Assembly (NCBI RefSeq): GCF_016808095.1
Contig: NC_068973.1
Location: 26,330,077-26,394,076 of the forward strand
DNA from: Vigna angularis
Taxonomy: Eukaryota > Streptophyta > Magnoliopsida > Fabales > Fabaceae
Direction of reading: 5' to 3'
DNA: 64,000 nt
How positions within the stretch are numbered: the first letter of the stretch is position 1; every line of letters starts with the position of its first letter. Below are positions 50,487 to 61,023 of this stretch, in pieces. Both the position numbers and the translations under genes were made by a program. Under the pieces are notes generated by a model, which was not told the origin of the DNA, ran no database searches, and was given only the letters and a program-made list of their open reading frames with translations.

Positions 50487-50739
50487 ATGCTTCTTGCCCT
50501 AATTGTGGAGGCCTCAGTGGAGAAATGTCCTTTAACGAGCAACAATTGAGGGTTGAGAATATGCGATTGAGAGAAGAAGTAAATAACTTTGACCCTTTGT
50601 GGCTCCCTGGAAGTTGTGGCTGTGAGATTCTGAACTAGGATGAATATATGAGATCTTTCCCTAAGGAAATAGGTCCAACACCCTTAGACGTAAAAATCAA
50701 AGCTTCAAGGCATTCCGTAGTGGTAATCTTGATTTCCAA
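50487..50739 (+). pseudogene. HD-Zip class IV transcription factor fragment (captured)
   Basis: One frame with a single stop (TAG at about 50637). First part: HASCPNCGG then [20 protein letters not shown]. This is the zipper-loop-zipper region of GL2/ATML1-type HD-Zip IV proteins, where CPNCGG is diagnostic. It jumps after EVNNF to FDPLWLPG and then, past the stop, DEYMRSFPKEIGPTPL and ASRHSVVVIL, which belong to the START domain. Homeodomain, most of START and the C-terminus are missing. The join of the two parts removes well over 100 residues of the family protein. Non-functional fragment. Confidence 0.8.
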
Positions 50740-50876
50740 ACTCCTTATCTCTTATTAGGATTTACTTTAAATCTCTCGATTTTAATCTTCTATTCATTAT
50801 GTTTTCCATTTATATGATTTTAAATCTCTCAATTTTAATCTTCTATTCACATTGAAATCAACGAACAAATGTGCAG

Positions 50877-51290
50877 GTGTATGATTGGATAAACAATAGA
50901 CTAGAGCTGTTTGAGTTTCTGAGAGTGATGCAGCAATTCAGTTAGATGTAATCGCAAAAGTTCGTGGGTTTCCTAGTGCAAAAGTATTTTTTCTGAGTCT
51001 GGAAGAGCAGTTAAAAAATAAGAGAACTTACGGTGCCCTTTTGAATATATATGTGCCTTCCAGATCAAAGGAAAAGGCAGAATCTTTATTTGACATAATG
51101 AGGGGTAAAGGGTTTCAGTTTTTCCAAAAAATACACCAAACTTGGGATACCATGCTGTTATTTCTTCTCTGGTTAAAGTGGATGATATTGCAGGTGCAGA
51201 AAAACTTTATAAGGAATGGGTTTCAATAAAGTTAAGTTATGATCCTAGGGTAGGAAACCTTCTCCTAGACTGGCTGATATTAAGACCATT
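50877..51290 (+). pseudogene. Pentatricopeptide-repeat (PPR) gene fragment (captured)
   Basis: It begins after an acceptor-like TGTGCAG with VYDWINNRLELFEFL. A frame change leads to SDAAIQLDVIAKVRG and RTYGALLNIYVPSRSKEKAE, then GKGFQ. A second jump leads to LGYHAVISSLVKVDDIAGAE, KLYKEWVSIKLSYDPRVGN and LLLDW. The pieces are in the order seen in a plant mitochondrial P-class PPR subfamily (At1g02370/At4g01990-like, from memory), with a middle block missing. Not translatable as one protein. Confidence 0.8.
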
Positions 51291-51570
51291 GAAGCAAATA
51301 AGTAATCATAATCTTGTGAGGTTCTGTAAGAGAAAAAATTAGAAAAAAAAATTTAGAAAAAAGACCCTACTGCCTCGGTTATGTTTGATCCGAGGCAAAA
51401 TCCTACACTTTTATGACTTGGTTCAGAACCGAGGCAAAAGTTCTACTCTTTTTTACCTTGCCTGAATATGCCTCGGTTCTAGAACCGCTGCCTATGGGCA
51501 AAAATAACCGTTGTCGTTTCCTCTGACTGCACTAGTGACTATTACAAGCTTTTATTTATTTATAGTATAC

Positions 51571-52640
51571 TACTACAAAAATGATGTTTGTTATTTTTCA
51601 CCTTTGACTTCATTCCAAACTCTGACAACGTCTTAACCAAAAACATCAACTTGACTTCAGAGTAACAAATCGACGTTGACTCTAAGCCAAACCGACATCC
51701 ATATTACAATGGAGAGAAGGGAAATCAAGTATAAGAGTGTTGAGCATGAGTCTTTGCAAACATTTTGGCACTAAGTAGAAGTGGGACATCATTGAGCGCA
51801 CATTTTTGCACTGAAAATGAGGAGCAATTGACGTTGGCTATGGTATAGACCGATGTCAAGTGACGTCTTTAAATGTACTAAAAAACATCACTTGTAGCCT
51901 TTTTTTAATAATATATTTGTTTTTTACAATTCTACTAAACTTGAAAAACAAAAAATCAAACACAATTTTTTGTATTGAATGTTTGCAGCACACAAATTCA
52001 AGATTAAAAGAATGAATTAATCAAAACTAAGACTAAAGTCTAAAGCTATGAAAACTAAAAGTATTAAAATTAAACTAATGAATGTCTTAAAGAAAAATAT
52101 AATTGTTGTTATTGTGGGTCCTAGGTCATAATTCATCACTCCAGAAAATGGGTTGCCGACTCGTCTATCTTTTCGCTGTGTCCTTCGTTATAGGTTATGA
52201 ATTCTTAAAGGGGCTGAAAAAATAATACAAGTTCATTATGTTTGTATACTAATATTTAAAAATTTAATGTGATTTGTAATATGTAAAGGATATATATTAT
52301 TACCTCAGTCTAATCATCTTTAATTCCTATTAGAATAATGGTTTCAATGCTTTTTCAAATACTTATTTCATTTATCGTTGTTTGTTAAATTTTAAAACAT
52401 GAAGACGTTAGGCAGTCTCTCATCTTATAGATGATCCTATCTTAACACTTTTATCGGTACATTCATTCCTTGCTTTTAAATTAAACAATTTCAAAATTAT
52501 CGACAAGCGTGTAAAGTTAAAATATCCTAGATACAACTTTTTCTCTAAATCGTTCTTCAGAGAATCATATAAATAAGTTCTTCCATAATTTTCTTCACCA
52601 ACATCACGTACTATGTCCTCTAAATGATCACTCATTCATT
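51571..52640 (-). mobile_element. CACTA remnant of a second family with TNP2 transposase scrap
   Basis: At 51571 the plus strand reads TACTACAAAAATGATG, one base off the widespread CACTACAAAAA terminus. Inward at about 51650-51890 are 'gacgttg'/'gacatc' inverted phrases (subterminal type). At 52640-52420 on the minus strand a frame gives DHLEDIVRDVGEENYG, LYLGYFNFTRLS and ILKLFNLKARN, matching the start of plant CACTA TNP2-type transposases. The second terminus was not found, so the borders are approximate. Confidence 0.55.
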
Positions 52641-53831
52641 TGTCCACATAATGTATTCCTCGTGGCATTGTGGCTTATGTAGTACTTTTCCATGTCTAAA
52701 TTGATTGTATAACTACTCATTATACTGATATAAATAAATGATCATCAATATTCTCCAAGTCTTGATATATTTGATTAAGACAACAAACACAAGGATAAAA
52801 ATACACCTTGTTAACAGAATTTGCTTATTCTTAAACATAATGCAAGAACTCAAAAGAACTTCTTTTCATACTCTTTCCTAATAAGACATTCATTCATTCA
52901 CTTTCAATCCATACTATGTAACAAACTCCATATTTAACTCAAATTTTTAACTCTTATAAAATTAGACCCTACCTATTCGTACTACAACTTAATTGAAAAT
53001 TGAAAAAAAAATATCTAATTATATACGGTATGAAATTAAAACTCCATAAATTAGATTGAAATTTAGATTAAACAATATCATTATAATATTAAAATAAAAA
53101 TAGTATATAATAAAATAGGTAATGATAGTAAAATAATATTATAACACATACTTGAAATATCTTAAAATATTTAAAAGCATCAATAAATTTGGGTTAATAT
53201 CTTTAATATAAATTTGTTTCATATGTTAATATTATAATCACCAAACAAATGTAAAATAAATAAAAATAAACTTAGTCATTATTATAAACTATACTAATAC
53301 AGTATACACAATACAAATAATATTAAAGTGAGATAGTATTTAGAAAACGAAGCGTTTCAGATAAAAGATAAACTTCAACAGTAAAGTGCTGCTCTTATAT
53401 TAAAATTTAAAAAATATACAATAAAATTAGAAATAGAAATAGATCGCATAGAAACAAAGTTTGTTCCGTATATGAAGAGTAATGACTGATATGGACATGA
53501 CACCTTTTTCTATTCTATTTTGGCACTGCCTTTTCGTTATAACTTCGGGGAGACTGAGTAAACCGTGTGGGGGCACTGGAATATAAAATATTTGTTTGGT
53601 AACATATAAGTGGGAGACAGCTTTAAGAGAACTTTTTTTATTAAAAATATGAAAACTAAATTATTTTACAGAAGTTATATAAGTTAAAAAAAAAAAAGTA
53701 ATAGAAAATCATAATAGAAAAACTTAACCTATTGAAATATAGTAAAGAAATGGTCTATAGAGAGTAGAGTTGGGGGCAAGAATGAGTGACCCACACTGCA
53801 ACATCGTTTTCCCAATAATGTTAATTTGTGT
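52641..53831. other. AT-rich intergenic region and upstream region of the first peptide gene
   Basis: No gene was recognised. The last 100 bp lead into the TATA box of the peptide gene. Confidence 0.6.
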
Positions 53832-53839
53832 TATAAATA
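53832..53839 (+). promoter_or_regulatory. TATA box of the first secreted-peptide gene
   Basis: TATAAATA, 34 bp before the start codon; the leader is therefore very short or starts just upstream of ATG. Confidence 0.6.
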
Positions 53840-53872
53840 TGACTTCTTAGAGAGTGATATACACACACTTCC

Positions 53873-54190
53873 ATGGCGATCCTGGGTGCCTCCAAATTCA
53901 TCTCATTTTTAGCATTACTTTTACTACTCATCAACTCTGCTATGGGAGCTGCTGCTGCCCAACCTACCCTTAAACATGGTATTTTTACAATTATATACAC
54001 AAATATTCTCTCTCCTCTTTTCTTCCACTTATTTATTTATTCACTTTTTTTATCAGGACGTAAACTTCTCCAAACTTATGATCCTGGAAATTGGAATTGG
54101 AGGAAACCACAGTATTATCGTGATCGTGGTCAAGGATATAGGAAAGCAAGATATCATCATGGTCGTGGAAAATATACCCAAAAACCATGA
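53873..54190 (+). CDS. Small secreted basic peptide (two exons)
   Basis: Exons 53873-53978 and 54057-54190 give 79 residues. Residues 1-30 are a clear signal peptide (MAILGASKFISFLALLLLLI, cleavage probably near GAAAAQ). The mature part begins near GRKLLQTYDPG and is rich in Arg, Lys, Tyr and Gly with no Cys. The intron is 78 bp, divisible by three and without stops, so unspliced RNA would give a 105-residue form with a second hydrophobic stretch. A paralogue with the same exon layout and split codon (G|GN) lies at 57951. I do not recognise a named family; a secreted signalling or defence peptide is an inference. Confidence 0.75.
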   Translation: MAILGASKFISFLALLLLLINSAMGAAAAQPTLKHGIFTIIYTNILSPLFFHLFIYSLFLSGRKLLQTYDPGNWNWRKPQYYRDRGQGYRKARYHHGRGKYTQKP

Positions 54191-54240
54191 AATCAAGTTA
54201 TTAAATGTGTCAGTGCCAGAATATTATTAGTATATAAGTC

Positions 54241-54923
54241 ATGTACTCAATTTCTATTAATGGTGTGTATACTATACTACTGCAGTCAGCCACACCTGGT
54301 GAGTGGCTAGACCTGTATTTTAACCTAGAGAATTAAATAATTCAGTATTTTTTTATGGTATAGAAATAGCATGTTTCCAATAATATTTTATGCGGCTTCC
54401 TCAATGTTGATTGCAGCTCAAGATTATTTTTACACTAAAACTTTTATATATAGACACATATATTATTATTTTTGAGGTATTCTCAAGTGGGTAAAAAGAA
54501 AACCTTAGTCCCTAAAACACTTTCTTAAATAAATTAGAATCAAGATTAATGTGGATTTGACCCTACTACAATACTTTAATTCACTCTTAAAAACAATATT
54601 ATTTATGTACACATATAAAATTATATATTTTAATAGATAATATAATATGTTGAAATTTTATTATATTTAAATTAATATTTTTATATCATATTTATTATTA
54701 TATTATTGAATAAAATATATAATATAATTTAATACAATAATTGACTATAATTTATTAATTAATTTTATCAATTTGTTAAAAAAGAAAATTTATAACATTT
54801 AATAACAAGTAATACATTGTAATAAAGTCTCAAACATAACAAAAGAAACATAGAGTCTAACTGCAATGTGAGAATATTGAATTAATTTTAATAAAATTCA
54901 CACTATTTTTTTTATAATTATTA

Positions 54924-54959
<36 letters not shown>

Positions 54960-55521
54960 AAATAATTGGTGGAAGTCATACATTAAAAAAGAAAGAAAAG
55001 CAATATATAATAAAAAAATTTCATAAATTTATTATTCACAAATTCATTATTTTAACTTTTTAAATTGAGATATATTGTTTAGTTTTGGTTCAAATTTTGC
55101 ACAACAAAATTAGATGAATATCTTATATACTTTAAAAATATGTTTAGTCAATCAAGAAAAAATAAATATGTTTAGCTAATCAAGAATTTCAACATCTTAT
55201 CTTGTTATGTAATTTTGTTATATATGAACAAATACCTAAAGTTTATTAAAATTTCTTACAAAGTCTACATTAGTCTAATTAAAATGTCTGTATATAATTT
55301 TTTCACAAATTAAAAGTGTTTAGCTTTGCAATAAATTAGGAGTTAATTTTATTTTTCTCGTATTTAAAATGAATATTTTGTTCTAAGAAAAATGCCTATG
55401 TGGTAGCCTTAACCCATAGGAATTTTGTGGATATTTTGACTCTGTGGGCTTTTTCATCTGTAAATTTTTCTTATCGCAACCCATATGAATCAAGGCCAAA
55501 CCACATGAGTGAGGTCAAATT
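54241..55521. other. AT-rich intergenic region
   Basis: No gene. It has a TA microsatellite at about 54931-54954. Confidence 0.6.
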
Positions 55522-56230
55522 TAGAGTTGTCAAAACAGGTAACCCAGCTCGACCCGGTCCGGCCCACCACGAGTTTGTCACTTAGTGATCCAACACCTAA
55601 CCCGGCTCACTTATTAGTGAGCTGAAAAAATTGAAACCCAGCCCGACCCACCACGAGTTGTTGGATTAAACAGGTTGACTCACTAGCTCATTTAATTATA
55701 AGTTTTTTTAAAATAAAAGAAATTATAATTTTTTTAATTCAAATCTAAATAAATTTCACTCTAAAATGATGTTAAACTCCCAAGACAATTCAGAATAAAT
55801 AAAAAAATATCCTACAATCCAAGCGTTTTTAATATAAAAGGCGAACAAATAAATTTTTAATATTGATAATTTTTGTATTACTTATCTATTTATAAATATT
55901 AGAGTCTTGAATAGATAAATCTATAATATTTTTCTCTCTTGAAACATCTTTTTTTAATCTCATCTACAATATAATAAAAAAATTGCCAACTAATAATATT
56001 GAAACACAAAATAATAAAAAATTAAATTAATTTAGGTGGGTTGGTGAGCCAACCCGGCTCACCACAAGTTCAACTCGGATGAGCCAGATTCTAAGTGAGT
56101 CGGGTTGAAAATTAATCCGCATAAAAAATTACATTTTTCTCAAACCTAACCTGGTTCAAACCTATAGTGGACCGGATTGGCTCACAGGTTACAATCTATT
56201 TTGACCGCAATAGTTAAGTTGACACGTCTA
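55522..56230. mobile_element. hAT-like non-autonomous element
   Basis: Ends TAGAGTTGTCAAAACAGGTA on the left and, inverted on the right, TAGACGTGTCAA. Both arms carry many 'cccggctcac'/'gacccg' phrases in inverse orientation (55545-55680 and 56035-56190), as seen in hAT-type elements of legumes. No matching 8-bp duplication was found, and no transposase. Confidence 0.55.
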
Positions 56231-56392
56231 CATATACTATGGAAATTAATTTATTCCGTTTCCAAGATACCAATATATACTTTCATATTCAGACGTGGGT
56301 ATTAGTATAATATTTACTAAATATATTGAAGTCTAAAAGTGGAGACAATTTTTTTTTAGAATGTGAAATATATTAAATTAAAGAAAATTATC

Positions 56393-56755
56393 GAATTAAA
56401 TATGTTTTTAATTTTTAACTTTGACGTAAAATTAAAATTAGTTTAGGTAAAACTTTGAGATGTTTTGGTTTCTAACTTTAAAAATATATATAAATATAAT
56501 TTTTTTAATCTAATTATGTTAATTTCAATATGTTAAATGTGTTTTTCAGTTAATATTAAAGTGTTAACATGGTAAACAAACTTTAAATGCTAACATTAAA
56601 TATATTTGACAGGTGAAATAAAACTTAACATAATCATGTTAAAAAATCTATAACCTTTCATTTTTAAATCTTGAGATCAAGATGTATCAAAATTTCAGAT
56701 ATAAACAAATTTTAATTTTACGTAAAGTTTTTAAAACTAAAAGAATATTTAATCC
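56393..56755. mobile_element. MITE with long inverted repeats
   Basis: The left 'attaaatatgtttttaattt' and right ends fold back on each other over about 150 bp ('cgtaaaattaaaattagttt' pairs with the right arm). It resembles the element at 59987-60357. Confidence 0.55.
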
Positions 56756-57950
56756 AAAATTATCTTTATTTATATATTAATTCATTATACGAAAAATAAA
56801 ATTAGGAAATGAAGCACTAAATCACATAAAATTCCACGTTTTGGTAAACATAATTTATTATTTGTGGGATCTACACAAAATCATTTAAGACTATTTGTGA
56901 GGATTGTGTATGTTTTAGTTTAGGTGATTGTGAGGATTTGTGATGGTAACTAGGAAAAGTTTTTAAAGAAAAAAATGAAGTGTTTGCAGAGATTGTTCGG
57001 TAAATTATATCCTTATAAATTATATTTTTAAACAAAACATACAGGTGGAGCCTTTTGTGTGTAGGTGGAGTCATTAGAACATGTACAATTTATAGTTTGT
57101 GTGTATTTTATGTTTTTAGCTTTAAAAGATAATTTAAAAGCTCACGTCATGCAATGTAGATATAATAAATCACAAGAATTCGTTGGTACTTTTTGGATTT
57201 TTAATTAAAATAATTGATATAGACTATTTAAGTCTTTTCGGTAGGAAACTAGTACACATGCTTTAATATGTTAAATGATGATATACATGATTCAAGACAT
57301 TCAAGAAACACTCAATCACTAAAAAATAAAAGAATTTAAAGAAAAACGATTTTGCAAATATTTTACATTAAAATCTAACATTTATTACTCCACTAAAATA
57401 GGAAAACTCTACAATAATCATAGTCATCTTATGTTTATAAATACAGCAACAATCATACTTAAATACATGGAATTTGCCTAACCATTATAAAAGAAACATT
57501 CTAGAAACCTAATATATTAAATACATGGAATTTGTTTGAAACTAGTTTTTATACAGGAACTGCCAACAAATTACACTATAATATATTAAGACTCAGACAG
57601 GATTGACTGTTGACTTTAGCTGTAACGTTAGAAAAAAAAGTCATGGAAGCTCGTATATAGTATTTTGTTTAGAATTTAGTAATGGTCTTCGATGTGACAC
57701 ACCACCTACCCACTATTATTTTCTCTAATACTGTTCAGTGCTGTCCACTACAAAACACTACCGTGTGGAAAAATTTATCTGCGGATATGTGTAGGGTCCA
57801 ACGATAGTCACCAGCGTAGGGTGCGGGGAAGAAAGAGTCAGCGACGGGATTTTCACGCGTCTACAACATCTTCCATCTTTATCACCTTCAAAAATACCTC
57901 TTCCCATTCTAAAACTCTAATCCATACACCCAAAACTTTCCAACACAAAA
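56756..57950. other. Intergenic and upstream region of the second peptide gene
   Basis: No gene is recognised, and no clear TATA box was found for the gene that follows. Confidence 0.5.
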
Positions 57951-58237
57951 ATGGCTTTCCTTGCTTTCTCCAAATTCATCTCATTTGCTGCTCTTTTAGC
58001 AATCCTTTTGCTGCTTATCTCCTTCGACCTGGGAGCTGCTGCACAACCTGACATTAAACCCGGTACGTTAATGTTAATTTTAGTACAATACTAGGTTAAG
58101 AAGGTAATATATAAAATCTTCGTTATTTATTTGTTTACTTTTTACTGGGTTCAGGGAGAAAACTTTTCCAATGTGGCGGCGGCGCCTCCTTGCCTGCTCG
58201 CATAACCGCCCTAACGCATCCCTCTGGCCGGCCTTAG
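57951..58237 (+). CDS. Small secreted peptide, paralogue of the 53873 gene
   Basis: Exons 57951-58062 and 58155-58237 give 64 residues. The signal peptide (MAFLAFSKFISFAALLAILL) is clearly related to that at 53873 (both have FSKFISF or ASKFISF), followed by LGAAAQPDIKPGRKLFQ. The split Gly codon and GRKL(F/L)Q after the intron are shared. The mature part then diverges (CGGGASLPARITALTHPSG) and stops at 58235, so the C-terminus may be shifted in frame or newly evolved. The intron is 92 bp. Probably a tandem or local duplicate; it may be decaying. Confidence 0.6.
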
Positions 58238-59986
58238 AGGATATTCACCGCCGCCGTGAAATCCATAACCACGGAGAGGAAAATAATCGATACCCGAAAT
58301 CTACATCCAACTATCGGAGATGTTGCCATCGTTTTCAGTTATGTCATTTCATACCAGTGGTATAAAATTATTTCTGAGCTTTATGTATAATATAACTGTG
58401 TGTCATTACATCACTGTAATATTAACAATAATAATATGTATGTCTTGGGTACTGAAAAATTTCCCCTACTTTGTGTGTATTAGTATGATCTGGTAACCAT
58501 GTAGTTCGAATTCATATGTTTATCAAATCAGGATCTGTTATCTCCTATGTTAGGTAAGACAGTGAGTTCAATTTCACCATGATATTTTCAAGCAATAAAT
58601 TGTTTTTATTTTATTTTATTTTTTATTTTATCATAGTCATCCAGAACGTAGATTTTTATAGGGCGGATCATAACACAGTAATCAGTAGCCATCGTTTTTA
58701 ATTTGGGTTGTGGAAGAATGGCCCAACATATTGGCAAGAGAACTAGTTTGCAGAAAGCATCTTCATCATCATCAACTTCAATACAATAGAATTCTGATGC
58801 AGAAGTAATTATCAATGCGATTTATACGATTTAATTAAGTCCTTCGTAAATTTCGACATTTTTATTAAATATTTTTAGTTTATTTTTTTATTTTTAATTG
58901 AATTATTTTTATTTAATATTTAGGTGAATGGAGTGATTGTTTCTTCTCGTTTACTTGTTTCAAGAGACTAAAATATTTAAGATTTTGTAGTTAATAGAAA
59001 AATGTATTATATATAGGTAAAATAATGAACAGTTTTTTCTTTATTTTTCATTCAAACATAAAAAAATGATCTTATCTAGGAACCATTTCCTTATTGTTGC
59101 AGATGACGAGGTCTTGGTATCAATATATAAAAGATTAATAAGAGTGATTTACTGTAATTACAATATACCTTTTATATTAACCATCTCACATTGATTAACA
59201 TATAAAAATCACATCATTCAATTTAATGAAAAGAATTAAACAACAAAATTCAATTTAAAAATATAAACTTGTAAATACTGAATAAAAAAAATAAACAAAT
59301 ACTCAATAAAAACATTCAAATTTACCGAAAATTTAACTTACTTTTATATAACGTTAACTTTACTCGTGTAATGCACCTGGTGTGATCTTCTAATCCATTA
59401 ATCCACTAAACAATTGTAGTTAAAAGAAGTTTATTCATTGTAATTTATAACTTATTTTAAAACTAAATAATTCAATTACTAATTTTTAATATACCTTCTT
59501 TAACTATAAATTTAGATCACTTAAAATAATTCACTTATTCGATTTATTATGTTATTAGATTTAATTGTCTTTTATTTTTACTTATTTTAGTTTATGCAAA
59601 GTAAAAAAAATAATCTAAAAACTGAATTGCACATTTATCATTAAAATTTTATACTTTTGCTAATTTATCATTGAATTTTAAATTTGGCAAAGTTACTGCA
59701 TACATTTCAAAATATAACATATTTTATATTATATCCATTTGTTGCGCGTTTTTGTAAGTTTGTCAATCAACTTTCTAATCGAGAAGTTTATAACTATACT
59801 TGCAATTTCGTTAATTTTACAATTAAGTTTTCAATTTGGTAAAACTTTATCTTTTAAATTTTAAAATTTGTGAATGTTAATTTACTATAAATATGATCAA
59901 GCAACCAATTAACAAGATGAAAAAAATACATTTATATAAAGGTGTATACATATAATGTTGAAATGAAAATATATATAAATTTTTTA
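58238..59986. other. AT-rich intergenic region
   Basis: No gene or clear repeat was identified. Confidence 0.6.
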
Positions 59987-60357
59987 GGATTAACTACATT
60001 TTTAGTCCAAAAACTTTGATGCAAAATAGAAACTCGTTTTTTTTTAAATTTTGATACATTTTGATCTTCAAACTTTAAAAATAAATTAATATACTCATTT
60101 TAACCTAATTAGGTTAGTTATCTTTTTTACATGTCAAATATTTTTCATGTTAAAATTTGAGTTTTGTACACTATTTGATACGTCTTTACTTCAATGTTTG
60201 TTGAAAAATATATTTGACATATAAAAAGTATAACATAATTAAATTAAAAAGATTATATTCATTCACTTTTAAAATTTAAAAACAAAAATGTGTCAGTTTA
60301 ATACAGAGTGGAATTTTAATTTTGTTTCAAATTTCATATACTAAAACATTATTAACC
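59987..60357. mobile_element. MITE, second copy of the 56393 family
   Basis: Starts GGATTAACTACATTTTTAG and ends (inverted) GGTTAATAATGTTTTAG. The arms pair across about 120 bp ('tgatacattttgatcttcaa' side and its inverse). Flanks are A/T-rich, and no exact duplication can be stated. Confidence 0.55.
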
Positions 60358-61023
60358 AAAATTTTTAAAATTGATTTTAAATAATAAATATAATATAAAT
60401 AAATGTGAAACTCTTTTTAGATTTTATCAATTTTTTTGTGAAATAATTAAAATACTCTATTATTTAAGATAGTTAAATAAGTATTTTATAATATTTATTT
60501 TGAAAAAATATATTTAAATTATTTTAATATAATACAACTTAGTTTAGTTAAAAAAAATCGAGATTGTATTGATTTTTCAAAATTTTGATTTAGTAATGTT
60601 AATTCTTACTATTATCTGAGGTTCATTTTAGTGAAAAAATCAATTCTTCTTTAGTTTATTACTTGCCTAAATCATCTCTTTTATTTTGTTTTAGTGTTTA
60701 TCTATATTTTAGGCTACACTTGTATAAATAGGATTTTAATCTCCTGTTTTGAGGTCTATTTTAGTGTTAGGAAGATCCTCCATTACATTGAAGAGTCTAG
60801 GTGACCCAGAGAAGAAAGAAGATCAACAAAAGGTGAAGTTTTATAAGCCTTAAGTGCCACACTTATAAAGAACTCCCAATGGTCCCAACACTGAGCGCCA
60901 CTTTCCGTGGCGTTTACAGAAGCTGCCACGAAAGCTGGCGCTGAGTGCTAGAGTCATAGCACTGAGCAGTGATATTGTTGATGTGTCAAAATTCCCTTTT
61001 TAATCAAGTTCTCTCGAAGGAAA

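Larger units (their letters stand above)
49811..51537 (+). mobile_element. Non-autonomous CACTA element with two captured host gene fragments
   Basis: The left end is CACTAGTAAAAAATTGG and the right end ...CTGCACTAGTG, so both termini are CACTAGT. Flanking triplets are ACC and ACT (one mismatch to the usual 3-bp duplication). The left subterminal hairpin GCTTCGGTT/AACCGAAGC is at 49847-49871; more CCTCGGTT/AACCGAGG pairs lie at 51370-51490. Between them are a GC-rich stretch (50150-50480), an HD-Zip IV fragment and a PPR fragment. No transposase. The same terminus occurs at 35597 (minus) and 61024. Confidence 0.85.

Noticed and set aside
52641..53800. Possible further CACTA end or gene before the peptide gene
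   Set aside because: Only AT-rich sequence; no terminus or coding motif could be supported.
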